Made by a program: the position numbers and the translations under genes. From Prevotella sp. CAG:924 (lineage in GTDB: Bacteria; Bacteroidota; Bacteroidia; Bacteroidales; Bacteroidaceae), in the NCBI GenBank assembly GCA_000431975.1, contig HF988519.1, forward strand, positions 40,778 through 46,428: a DNA stretch of 5,651 nt, in the 5' to 3' direction. Below are positions 1-5,651 of this stretch, in pieces; within the stretch, counting starts at the first letter, position 1, and every line of letters starts with the position of its first letter. The notes under the pieces were generated by a model that was not told the origin of the DNA, did not search any database, and saw nothing but the letters and a program-made list of their open reading frames with translations.

Positions 1-637
1 AGCAGGAATGAAGAACATTGAGTTCCTCGGCCTTCACTTCCATATTGGTTCGCAGATCCTCGACATGGGTGACTTCGTAGCATTGTGCAACCGCATTAAT
101 GACTTGCAGCAACAACTCGAGCGCCATCATATAAAGGTAAGAAATATCAATGTGGGCGGTGGCCTCGGCATCAGCTATGATCATCCCAACCGTGAGCCGA
201 TCCCCAATTTCAAGGACTATTTCCAGACCTATGCCAAGCATCTGAAGCTCCGCGAGGGACAGAAGCTCCATTTCGAGCTGGGACGTGCCGTCGTGGCACA
301 GATGGGTTCACTCATCACCCGCACACTCTACGTCAAGCAGGGCACGGCCAAACAGTTTGTCATCGTTGATGCCGGTATGACCGATCTTATTCGTCCCGCC
401 CTTTATCAGGCTTCGCATAAGATCGAGAACCTGTCAAGTGACGAACCGACCGAAACGTATGATGTCGTAGGACCGATCTGTGAGTCAAGCGATGTATTTG
501 CCAAGGCCATCGACCTGAACAAGACACATCGCGGCGACTTTATCGCCCTCCGTTCTGCTGGAGCCTATGGCGAGATCATGGCCAGCCGATACAACTGCCG
601 TCCTCTTCCCGAGGGATACCTCAGCACGGAGCTGTAA
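1..637 (+). CDS. lysA: Diaminopimelate decarboxylase LysA, C-terminal part (5' end outside window)
   Basis: PLP-dependent cytoplasmic enzyme that decarboxylates meso-diaminopimelate to L-lysine, the last step of lysine synthesis. The reading frame is already open at base 2 (Ala-Gly precede the Met at 8), so that Met is internal and the true start lies upstream. Visible family motifs, in order: HIGSQ (from 41) in the barrel; NVGGGLG (149-169), the glycine-rich PLP-phosphate loop; FELGR (272-286), where many homologues have EPGR; DAGMTDLIRP (368-397); CESSD (from 479), carrying the active-site Cys contributed to the dimer interface; and SAGAYG (554-571) near the C-terminus, the substrate/PLP-binding segment. 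About 211 residues are present, roughly the last half of a normal LysA. The stop is TAA at 635-637, followed by a hairpin. The E-L-G-R variant keeps the Glu and Arg and does not suggest loss of function. An arginine or ornithine decarboxylase of the same fold is less likely given the CESSD and DAGM motifs. Confidence 0.94.
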   Translation, partial: AGMKNIEFLGLHFHIGSQILDMGDFVALCNRINDLQQQLERHHIKVRNINVGGGLGISYDHPNREPIPNFKDYFQTYAKHLKLREGQKLHFELGRAVVAQMGSLITRTLYVKQGTAKQFVIVDAGMTDLIRPALYQASHKIENLSSDEPTETYDVVGPICESSDVFAKAIDLNKTHRGDFIALRSAGAYGEIMASRYNCRPLPEGYLSTEL

Positions 638-638
638 G

Positions 639-665
639 ATCAGGGGACCATCGGTCCCGTCTGAT
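639..665 (+). terminator. Hairpin after lysA, probable terminator or attenuator
   Basis: It begins two bases after the lysA stop. The inner stem is perfect: GGGACC (644-649) pairs with GGTCCC (653-658) across a 3-base loop. An outer stem ATCAG (639-643) pairs with CTGAT (661-665), with a 2-base bulge (659-660). That makes 11 pairs in total. No U-run follows (the next bases are ATCTTGTACG), so it is not a textbook intrinsic terminator. It could reduce read-through from lysA into the glycosyltransferase genes, or stabilise the lysA mRNA 3' end. The structure is seen directly; the role is inferred. Confidence 0.55.
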
Positions 666-688
666 ATCTTGTACGAAAATTGAATACT

Positions 689-1924
689 ATGTTGATAATT
701 GACAATATCACCATTGTCCTGGGCATCATCGTCCTGCTTCTGACGGTGACAGCTCTCCTGATGGATCCGTTTGTCCGTTATAAGGCGGGCAGACGGATGC
801 TGTCGTTTAAGGAACAAAAGGTTCAGGAAGAACAAGAAGAAACCAGTGAGAGCGCTGATAATCCCGACAAAGATCCTGAGGCACAACATCTTCCGATGCT
901 CTCCATCATTCTTACGCCTCACAATCAAGCTGAGGCTCTGGAGAAAAACCTGCCTTTGCTCTTACGTCAGGACTATCCTGCCGGCTATCAGGTCATCGTC
1001 GTTCGTGAGGTGAGCGATCACGACACGGAGGATGTGCTGAAACGGCAGCTCCACGACTTGAATGTCGATCCCAGCGACGCTTCTCTTTATGTCACGTCCA
1101 TTCAAGATTCCTCGCGCTTCATGAGTCGTAAGAAGCTGGCCGTCACCCTTGGCGTGAAGGCGGCAAAGACCGACTGGATCCTCCTCATGGAGGCTGACTG
1201 CCGTCCACAGAGCGACCGGTGGCTCCGTGTCATGGCCTCCCATTGCTACGACAGCACCCGGATGGTGATCGGCTATACAGCCTATGCGCCTGAAGCTACC
1301 GTGTACCAACGCTTCGAACGCATCCACACGGCCTATTATCTTCTTCGGGAAGATGAATATGGAACTGCCTACCGCACCAACTGCCCCCATCTGATGATCC
1401 GCAAGGATGACTTCATGAAAGGGGAAGGCTATCTGGGCAATCTGCATCTTATCCATGGTGAATATGACTTTCTGGTCAATAAGTTCGCCAATGCCGAGGG
1501 TACGTCCGTTGAGTTCTCACCCGAAGCCTGGACCATAGAGGACGCTCCGTCACATCGGACATGGATGAATCATCGCGTGTTCTATCAGGAGACCCGCCGC
1601 TTCCTCAACCGTAGCCTATCACATCGTGCACTGTTCAATGCCGACCAGTCGTTCCTCCATCTCGCATTCTGGGTTCCCATTGCCGCCATGGTGTTGGGCG
1701 GCCTGTCGGGCCGGTGGGTTCTCCTGGCCATAGCGGCTATTGCCTGGCTGGCACTGATTATCATTCGAAGCATCATCGGTAAGAAGGCTGTCAGCGTCTT
1801 CGACGACACAATAGGCACCGCACGTATCTTTTGTCTTGAAATGTCAGTAGTCTGGCATAATGCCTCTGCCATGTTCCATCATTGCACTGCCGACAAATTA
1901 GAGTTTACTACGCATAAACAATGA
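689..1924 (+). CDS. Membrane-anchored family 2 glycosyltransferase
   Basis: A 411-residue protein likely to transfer a sugar from a nucleotide donor to a cell-envelope glycan; donor and acceptor cannot be told from the sequence. Residues 5-25 form a hydrophobic N-terminal segment, followed by a charged Glu-rich linker (about 40-68). A GT-A fold begins at 69 with LSIILTPHNQ and continues with LRQDYP and QVIVVREVSDHDTED, typical of GT2. The metal/donor site is EAD at 168-170 (within LLMEADCRP), a variant of the usual DxD. HGEYDFL (256-262) sits where GT2 enzymes have the acidic catalytic-base region. A clear QxxRW motif is not seen. Two C-terminal membrane segments lie at about 323-340 and 343-361. 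ATG at 689 was chosen over an in-frame TTG at 680 because it is the stronger start codon and directly begins the membrane segment; no Shine-Dalgarno decides between them. The stop overlaps the next gene by four bases (ATGA), implying translational coupling. Confidence 0.86.
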   Translation: MLIIDNITIVLGIIVLLLTVTALLMDPFVRYKAGRRMLSFKEQKVQEEQEETSESADNPDKDPEAQHLPMLSIILTPHNQAEALEKNLPLLLRQDYPAGYQVIVVREVSDHDTEDVLKRQLHDLNVDPSDASLYVTSIQDSSRFMSRKKLAVTLGVKAAKTDWILLMEADCRPQSDRWLRVMASHCYDSTRMVIGYTAYAPEATVYQRFERIHTAYYLLREDEYGTAYRTNCPHLMIRKDDFMKGEGYLGNLHLIHGEYDFLVNKFANAEGTSVEFSPEAWTIEDAPSHRTWMNHRVFYQETRRFLNRSLSHRALFNADQSFLHLAFWVPIAAMVLGGLSGRWVLLAIAAIAWLALIIIRSIIGKKAVSVFDDTIGTARIFCLEMSVVWHNASAMFHHCTADKLEFTTHKQ

Positions 1925-3072
1925 TGAGGATCCTTCTATATAATGCTCAAGGTGGCGGAATCGACAGTCCGTATGAGGAGTTCGTCGCCACGCTGGCCAA
2001 CGATCTGAGTACGTCTTTCGAGGTCGTTGCGGTACATTCTGCCAAAGAGATGGGCGACCATCCTTTGAATGAATTCCAGCTGGTTCACGTCTTTGGCTGC
2101 TGGAACACAGCTGCGACGGCCCTTCTCTTACGGGCCGAGAGCAAGAATATACCGACGGTGCTCTCCCCTCTCGGCGGCCTCCAACCCTGGCACATCAGAC
2201 AGCATCAGCAACAATGGCAACGCAGACGACAACGACAAACGGCCGAGAAGGCATCGGCCGTGCATGTCTGTGGACAACTGGAACGGGATACCTTTGAGAA
2301 ATTGGGATGGAACAAGAAGGTGGTAACCATCAAGAACCCCATCTTCACAAGTCTTATCTCCCATGACGAATGTGCCCGGCAGTTTGTCTCCCTTTATCGG
2401 AAGGTGATCGACAGCAATGCCGCCCGCCTTCTCCGAGAGAAGAGCCGGCAGGTCATGGGACAGCTTCTGCAGTTGGGTATCGACGACTTCGTGCTTCACG
2501 ATACGGAGCGCATGGACGATCTGAAGACCCTCCTGCCCACTCTCACGGAAGAGGACTGGCGACTGATGACACTGTATGCTGCGGACGAGCACGTGCTCGG
2601 TCCTATGGGACTGGGACTGCAACGTGTCGGTTATCCTCTACCGGAACTTAACGTAAACGAAATTGACCGTTTCTCTTCAGAAGCTAAATACGTGGAAGGA
2701 CATCTTAAGGCCGACGCCCTGCTCTCCCGCAACCTGCTTATGAAAAGCAGACTGCACGATTATGTCTACGAGAAAGAAAAGAGCGAGCGTAAGTTGGCCA
2801 TTATGATAGCCAACCTCCGCTACGAGATGGAACATCAGTCGGCTCCTCTGCTCCACCTGCTCGACCTCTATGAGGCGCTGCGCTTCGAGGATGTGGATGA
2901 AGACCGTCTTGTGGAAATTCTCAAGATCATTGCGATTGAAGGATTCGCTGCCCACATCATGGGTGTCACCCACCATGTGCTTGGGCTTACCGAAGGCTTT
3001 ATGCCCATGTCTCCCAAGGACGATAAGGAAACCGCTCTAATGGTACGCGCCATCACGAAATTCAGCATCTGA
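1921..3072 (+). CDS. Protein with GT-B (family 4-like) N-terminal domain and an unassigned helical C-terminal region
   Basis: A 383-residue protein, apparently cytoplasmic: no signal peptide or membrane segment is visible. Residues 1-145 read like the acceptor-side half of a GT4 glycosyltransferase: MRILLYNAQGGG at the N-terminus, then VHVFGCWN (56-62), IPTVLSPLGGLQPW (77-90), a basic/Gln-rich stretch (93-106), AEKASAVHVCGQLERDTFEKLG (108-129) and VVTIKNP (134-140). In GT4 enzymes the second Rossmann domain, with its E-x7-E donor-sugar motif, should follow; it is not seen. Residues 150-383 instead look mainly alpha-helical, rich in Leu, Glu, Lys and Arg, with a charged stretch around 282-305. 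The protein may therefore be an inactive or regulatory partner, or a GT whose donor domain has diverged beyond recognition by eye. It starts within the stop of the upstream GT2 gene (ATGA), so the pair is probably co-translated. A second ATG at 1924 is an equally possible start. That it is a gene is well supported; its function is not. Confidence 0.8.
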   Translation: MMRILLYNAQGGGIDSPYEEFVATLANDLSTSFEVVAVHSAKEMGDHPLNEFQLVHVFGCWNTAATALLLRAESKNIPTVLSPLGGLQPWHIRQHQQQWQRRRQRQTAEKASAVHVCGQLERDTFEKLGWNKKVVTIKNPIFTSLISHDECARQFVSLYRKVIDSNAARLLREKSRQVMGQLLQLGIDDFVLHDTERMDDLKTLLPTLTEEDWRLMTLYAADEHVLGPMGLGLQRVGYPLPELNVNEIDRFSSEAKYVEGHLKADALLSRNLLMKSRLHDYVYEKEKSERKLAIMIANLRYEMEHQSAPLLHLLDLYEALRFEDVDEDRLVEILKIIAIEGFAAHIMGVTHHVLGLTEGFMPMSPKDDKETALMVRAITKFSI

Positions 3073-3085
3073 CAAATACCCGAAT

Positions 3086-3111
3086 CTTCCTTGAGCATGA
3101 GCACAAGCAAG
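3086..3111 (+). other. Weak hairpin in the gap before fbp
   Basis: In the 93-base gap between the GT-B-like gene and fbp, CTTCCTTG (3086-3093) can pair with CAAGCAAG (3104-3111) with one mismatch and a 10-base loop. No U-run follows. It could be a weak terminator for the glycosyltransferase pair or simply chance. I see no convincing Bacteroidota promoter (TTTG and TAnnTTTG) in the gap, so whether fbp has its own promoter cannot be settled here. Confidence 0.25.
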
Positions 3112-3165
3112 AAGTTTCCGGGAAATAAATAACTACTCCTGCCAAATCTTATAACCCATAACACT

Positions 3166-5160
3166 ATGACGAATAAGACTTACAACATTCAGAAAGACAT
3201 GCGCTATCTGCAGCTCCTTTCCCATGCCTTTCCTACCATTGCCGAGGCCTCGACTGAAATCATCAACCTTCAGGCCATCCTCCATCTGCCGAAGGGAACA
3301 GAGCATTTCCTGGCCGACATCCACGGAGAATACGAGGCTTTTCAGCATGTGCTGAAGAATGCCTCAGGTAATATCAAGCGTAAGGTGAACGATCTCTTCG
3401 GCAATACCCTTCGCGAATCAGAGAAGCGCGAGCTGTGTACGCTCATCTACTATCCCGAACAGAAGCTGGAGCTCGTCAAGACTTCAGAACCCGATATTGA
3501 CGACTGGTATCATATCACACTCCACCATCTTGTAGCGGTCTGCCGTGATGTGTCGAGCAAATATACGCGCTCGAAAGTGCGTAAGTCGTTACCTGCCGAT
3601 TTCTCCTATATCATTCAGGAGCTGCTTCATGAGCGGACCGACGATAAGAACAAGTCGGCCTATGTCAATGTGATCATTGATACGATCATTTCCACGGGCC
3701 GTGCCGACGATTTCATCATCGCCATCGCCAATGTCATCCAACGACTGGCCATAGACCAACTTCACATGCTTGGCGACATCTACGACCGCGGTCCCGGAGC
3801 CCACCACATCATGGATTTGCTGGATAATTATCATCATTGGGACATCACCTGGGGCAATCACGACATTATCTGGATGGGTGCGGCCGCCGGCAACGACGCC
3901 TGCATCTGTTCGGTCATACGTCTGTCTCTCCGCTACGCCAACCTGCAGACGCTCGAAGAGGGTTATGGCATCAACTTAGTGCCTCTGGCTACCTTTGCCA
4001 TGGATACGTATGCCGATGATCCTTGTGAGGAGTTCATCCCAAAGATGAGCGGCGGAGCGGAATACATCGACAACCGTACGACACGATTGACGGCACAGAT
4101 GCATAAGGCCATTGCCGTACTGCAGTTTAAGCTGGAAGCACAGCTTTACGACAAGCATCCTGAATGGAATATGCAGGACCGCAAGATGTTCAACCGCATC
4201 GATTATGAGAAAGGCACCATTACGCTCAATGGAAAGACCTACCCGATGACAAGCTGTCATTTCCCGACGATCGATCCTAAGGATCCCAACCGGCTCACTC
4301 CTGAAGAAGAGGCTCTCATCCGCAAGCTCCACCACTCCTTTGCCGTATCCGAGAAATTACATCATCATATCCGTATCTTACTGAACCACGGATGCATGTA
4401 TTTCATCTGCAACAATAACCTGCTCTTCCATGCTTCCATCCCTCTCAACGAGGATGGTACGTTGAAAAAAGTAACGGTAAGCCCTGGCAAGAGCTATAAG
4501 GGACGCGAGCTGATGAACGCCATCGGCATGACGATCCGGGCTGCGTTTCAGGAAGACACCTCATCGAGTGAGCGCAGCTATGCCTCCGACTATTTCCTCT
4601 ATCTGTGGTGTGGTCCCGACAGTCCTCTCTTTGATAAGTCGAAGATGGCCACCTTCGAGCGCTACTTCATTAAGGATAAGGAAACCCATCAAGAGGCAAA
4701 AGGCAACTATTTCATTCTACGCGACAATGAAGATGTCGTTGATGGCATCCTCGACTCTTTCGGAGTGACAGGCTCCAACCGCCATATCATCAATGGCCAT
4801 GTGCCGGTACACGCCGGAAGCGGAGAGAACCCTATCAAAGCCAATGGCAAGCTGATGGTTATCGACGGCGGATTCTCACAGGCTTATCACAAGGAGACGG
4901 GCATTGCAGGCTATACGCTGGTCTATCACAGCCGTGGCTTCCAGCTCGTACAGCATGAGCCGTTCACTTCGACACAAGATGCCATTATCCGAGGCACAGA
5001 CATCAAGTCGACGACTCAGATCGTAGAGATGTCATCCCACCGCATGCTGGTTGCCGACACCGACAAGGGAGAGGAGCTCCATCAACAGATCGATGATCTC
5101 GAAGAGCTGCTTTACGCTTATCATCACGGCTTCATCAATGAGAGCGAAAGAAGAAAATAG
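3166..5160 (+). CDS. fbp: Fructose-1,6-bisphosphatase, class III
   Basis: Cytoplasmic metal-dependent phosphatase that hydrolyses fructose 1,6-bisphosphate to fructose 6-phosphate, the committed gluconeogenic step. The product is 664 residues, close to the length of class III enzymes such as that of Bacillus subtilis (about 670), and unrelated in sequence to class I and II FBPases. The N-terminal segment MRYLQLLSHAFPTIAEAST (12-30) and LPKGTEHFLADIHGEYEAF (41-59) are typical. The calcineurin-like metallophosphatase motifs are all present: DIH at 51-53, GDIYDRG at 203-209, GNHD at 230-233, and GHVPVHAG at 544-551 followed by IDGG at 566-569. A long insertion between the third and fourth motifs (about 240-540) is normal for this class. 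The start at ATG 3166 leaves the conserved N-terminus intact; no Shine-Dalgarno is visible, as expected in this phylum. The gene is complete with no frameshift. A short perfect hairpin follows eight bases after the stop, suggesting fbp is the last gene of its transcript. Confidence 0.96.
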   Translation: MTNKTYNIQKDMRYLQLLSHAFPTIAEASTEIINLQAILHLPKGTEHFLADIHGEYEAFQHVLKNASGNIKRKVNDLFGNTLRESEKRELCTLIYYPEQKLELVKTSEPDIDDWYHITLHHLVAVCRDVSSKYTRSKVRKSLPADFSYIIQELLHERTDDKNKSAYVNVIIDTIISTGRADDFIIAIANVIQRLAIDQLHMLGDIYDRGPGAHHIMDLLDNYHHWDITWGNHDIIWMGAAAGNDACICSVIRLSLRYANLQTLEEGYGINLVPLATFAMDTYADDPCEEFIPKMSGGAEYIDNRTTRLTAQMHKAIAVLQFKLEAQLYDKHPEWNMQDRKMFNRIDYEKGTITLNGKTYPMTSCHFPTIDPKDPNRLTPEEEALIRKLHHSFAVSEKLHHHIRILLNHGCMYFICNNNLLFHASIPLNEDGTLKKVTVSPGKSYKGRELMNAIGMTIRAAFQEDTSSSERSYASDYFLYLWCGPDSPLFDKSKMATFERYFIKDKETHQEAKGNYFILRDNEDVVDGILDSFGVTGSNRHIINGHVPVHAGSGENPIKANGKLMVIDGGFSQAYHKETGIAGYTLVYHSRGFQLVQHEPFTSTQDAIIRGTDIKSTTQIVEMSSHRMLVADTDKGEELHQQIDDLEELLYAYHHGFINESERRK

Positions 5161-5168
5161 ATATTAAC

Positions 5169-5190
5169 TGCCCTATCCAAAATTAGGGCA
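5169..5190 (+). terminator. Short perfect hairpin after fbp, probable terminator
   Basis: TGCCCTA (5169-5175) and TAGGGCA (5184-5190) form a perfect 7-base stem with an 8-base loop, starting 9 bases after the fbp stop. No U-tract follows, so it may act as a processing or mRNA-stabilising stem, or as a terminator together with the larger hairpin downstream. Confidence 0.5.
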
Positions 5191-5241
5191 AGCCAATAAT
5201 CGCCGTCTGATGGGGTGTGTCACAAAGCCCTCATTATAACA

Positions 5242-5294
5242 GGAGATCGCTATATGGCTAAACTTTTTTATGAAGTGGCCATACGGCGATCTTC
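5242..5294. terminator. Long imperfect hairpin, possible bidirectional terminator or structured element
   Basis: The left arm 5242-5260 pairs with the right arm 5276-5294: 15 Watson-Crick pairs, 3 G-U pairs and a single A-C mismatch (5252/5284). The loop is 15 bases (5261-5275) and contains six T's. The outer block AGATCGC/GCGATCT and the inner block TATGGC/GCCATA are perfect. On the + strand an A/T-rich run ATTTATTTATAAG follows, a weak U-tract. Its place between fbp (+) and a possible minus-strand ORF ending at 5352 fits a bidirectional terminator. A small RNA or part of a repeat element is also possible. Confidence 0.5.
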
Positions 5295-5351
5295 ATTTAT
5301 TTATAAGCCTCAAAAAGGCAATAAAATTGGATTTGAGCCGTAAGATGCATT

Positions 5352-5468
5352 CTAAGAATGGTAGTGTTTCACTGAGCGTGCCTGAAACAAGTCTGCTTTG
5401 GGAGTGATGATGGCATATCCGATCTTGACAGAGAATACGTCCGGACTCTTGCCTGTCCAGAGAACCAT
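5352..5468 (-). CDS. Possible small ORF, 38 residues, or remnant of a longer one
   Basis: On the minus strand ATG at 5468-5466 opens a 38-codon frame ending in TAG at 5354-5352. It starts MVLWTGKSPDVF, contains SVKIGYAIITPKADLF and ends SVKHYHS. The composition looks protein-like, and its codons resemble those of the neighbouring genes (AAG, ATC, GCC, GGC). Upstream the frame stays open to a TAG at 5510-5508, and beyond that is open again to the window edge. The 38 residues could therefore be the tail of a gene broken by one stop. I do not recognise a family. The antiparallel + frame is also largely open, so this may be a chance ORF. Confidence 0.3.
   Translation of the reverse strand: MVLWTGKSPDVFSVKIGYAIITPKADLFQARSVKHYHS
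5365..5389. repeat. 7-base inverted repeat
   Basis: TGTTTCA (5365-5371) and TGAAACA (5383-5389) are exact reverse complements separated by 11 bases. The spacing fits either a small hairpin or a two-half-site protein-binding site. The repeat lies inside the possible minus-strand ORF, and no promoter can be placed next to it, so the role is unknown. Confidence 0.35.
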
Positions 5469-5519
5469 AGCCTGTAAAGAGAGACGGTACGACTTTTGCC
5501 TGACAGTCTACTTTTTAGA

Positions 5520-5651
5520 ATGGCTTCCTGCAAGGTGTCTACTGTTGCAGTTTATGAAGGCGGGAAAACGGCTGGCAAGATCAGAGGAAATCAGGAATAT
5601 ATATTCAGGGGAAAAGTAGCATATGGCTCGATGGGCAATGAGCATATGGCT
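5520..5651 (+). CDS. Possible N-terminal fragment of a gene running off the window
   Basis: ATG at 5520 opens 44 codons with no stop up to the last base. The product starts MASCKVSTVAVYEGGKTAGK and continues with IRGNQEYIFRGKVAYGS, a composition that would suit a soluble protein. No family is recognised. The same frame upstream is closed by TAA at 5475-5477, and a TTG at 5496 is an alternative start. No promoter or ribosome site supports it. It directly opposes an open frame on the minus strand; at most one of the two is likely real. Confidence 0.3.
   Translation, partial: MASCKVSTVAVYEGGKTAGKIRGNQEYIFRGKVAYGSMGNEHMA
5595..5606. repeat. 12-base perfect palindrome
   Basis: GAATATATATTC is its own reverse complement. 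A/T-rich palindromes of this length can arise by chance, but it sits 11 bases before the direct repeat at the window edge and could be a binding site or a small cruciform. Confidence 0.3.
5618..5651. repeat. Direct repeat of 11 bases, period 23, cut by window edge
   Basis: AGCATATGGCT occurs at 5618-5628 and again at 5641-5651, separated by the 12 bases CGATGGGCAATG. The second copy ends exactly at the window edge, so it is unknown whether a longer tandem array continues. The period is not a multiple of three, so it does not encode a protein repeat in one frame. An 8-base part (ATATGGCT) also occurs in the left arm of the hairpin at 5252-5259. Confidence 0.45.

Larger units (their letters stand above)
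5161..5651. other. Region after fbp without a confident gene
   Basis: These 491 bases hold two hairpins (5169-5190 and 5242-5294), a 7-base inverted repeat (5365-5389), a 12-base palindrome (5595-5606), an 11-base direct repeat (5618-5651) and two weak, mutually overlapping-frame coding candidates (5352-5468 minus, 5520-5651 plus). No tRNA, rRNA, CRISPR or recognisable transposase is seen. From about 5340 on, at least three frames are long and open at once, which makes the coding strand ambiguous. Confidence 0.6.

Noticed and set aside
485..928. Minus-strand open frame of 147 codons over the lysA end and the glycosyltransferase start
   Set aside because: It overlaps two well-supported + genes, its product is low in recognisable features, and it spans their intergenic hairpin; it is a shadow frame.
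962..1456. Minus-strand open frame of 164 codons inside the GT2 gene, and similar antisense frames within the GT-B-like gene and fbp
   Set aside because: All lie antisense to genes with clear family motifs and show no motif of their own.
3115..3125. TTTCCGGGAAA as a regulatory palindrome before fbp
   Set aside because: The symmetry is short with an odd centre, and there is no promoter to attach it to.
5307..5319. Small hairpin GCCT-CAAAA-AGGC, and CATTC-TAA-GAATG at 5348-5360
   Set aside because: Stems of four and five bases are expected by chance in this much sequence.
5332..5369. TTTG at 5332-5335 with a TA-GTGTTT stretch as a promoter
   Set aside because: The spacing is too long and the downstream element does not match TAnnTTTG.
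5495..5516. TTTG followed by TACTTTTT as a Bacteroidota promoter for the ORF at 5520
   Set aside because: The elements are only about 10 bases apart instead of about 20, and the second one abuts the start codon.
5398..5619. + strand frame of 73 codons starting with TTG
   Set aside because: It has a weak start and no recognisable family, its composition (clustered Cys, Arg, Leu) is not convincing, and it conflicts with two other open frames over the same bases.
5618..5651. Start of a CRISPR array
   Set aside because: The repeats are only 11 bases with a 12-base spacer, too short for CRISPR, and no cas genes are present.

Overview
The window looks like a chromosomal segment from a Bacteroidota bacterium, most likely Prevotella-like. 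The reasons are the proteins themselves (a class III fructose-1,6-bisphosphatase and a LysA with an E-L-G-R motif), the lack of clear Shine-Dalgarno sequences before the starts, and a roughly balanced base composition. The genus is an inference; no rRNA or other marker is present.

Four genes lie on the + strand. Positions 1-637 hold the C-terminal part of lysA (diaminopimelate decarboxylase, last step of lysine synthesis), cut by the window edge. A strong hairpin follows at 639-665. Next come a membrane-anchored family 2 glycosyltransferase (689-1924) and a second protein (1921-3072) that starts inside the stop codon of the first (ATGA overlap). The second protein begins like a GT-B (family 4) glycosyltransferase, but its second half looks helical instead of carrying the usual donor-sugar domain. 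After a 93-base gap comes fbp (3166-5160), a complete class III fructose-1,6-bisphosphatase of gluconeogenesis, with all its metallophosphatase motifs.

From 5161 to the end there is no confidently assigned gene. The region holds a short perfect hairpin just after fbp (5169-5190), a long imperfect hairpin (5242-5294, 19 pairing positions per arm with one mismatch), a 7-base inverted repeat (5365-5389), a 12-base palindrome (5595-5606), and an 11-base direct repeat at a 23-base period at the very edge (5618-5651). Two weak coding candidates overlap this stretch: a 38-residue ORF on the minus strand (5352-5468), whose frame is open to the window edge except for one TAG, and a + strand ORF (5520-5651) that runs off the edge.

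The two glycosyltransferase-type genes are the only pair with clear evidence of acting together. lysA and fbp are unrelated housekeeping functions that flank them. The points most worth checking are the half-GT-B protein with its unexplained C-terminal domain, and the structured, repeat-bearing stretch after fbp. No complete novel system is evident.
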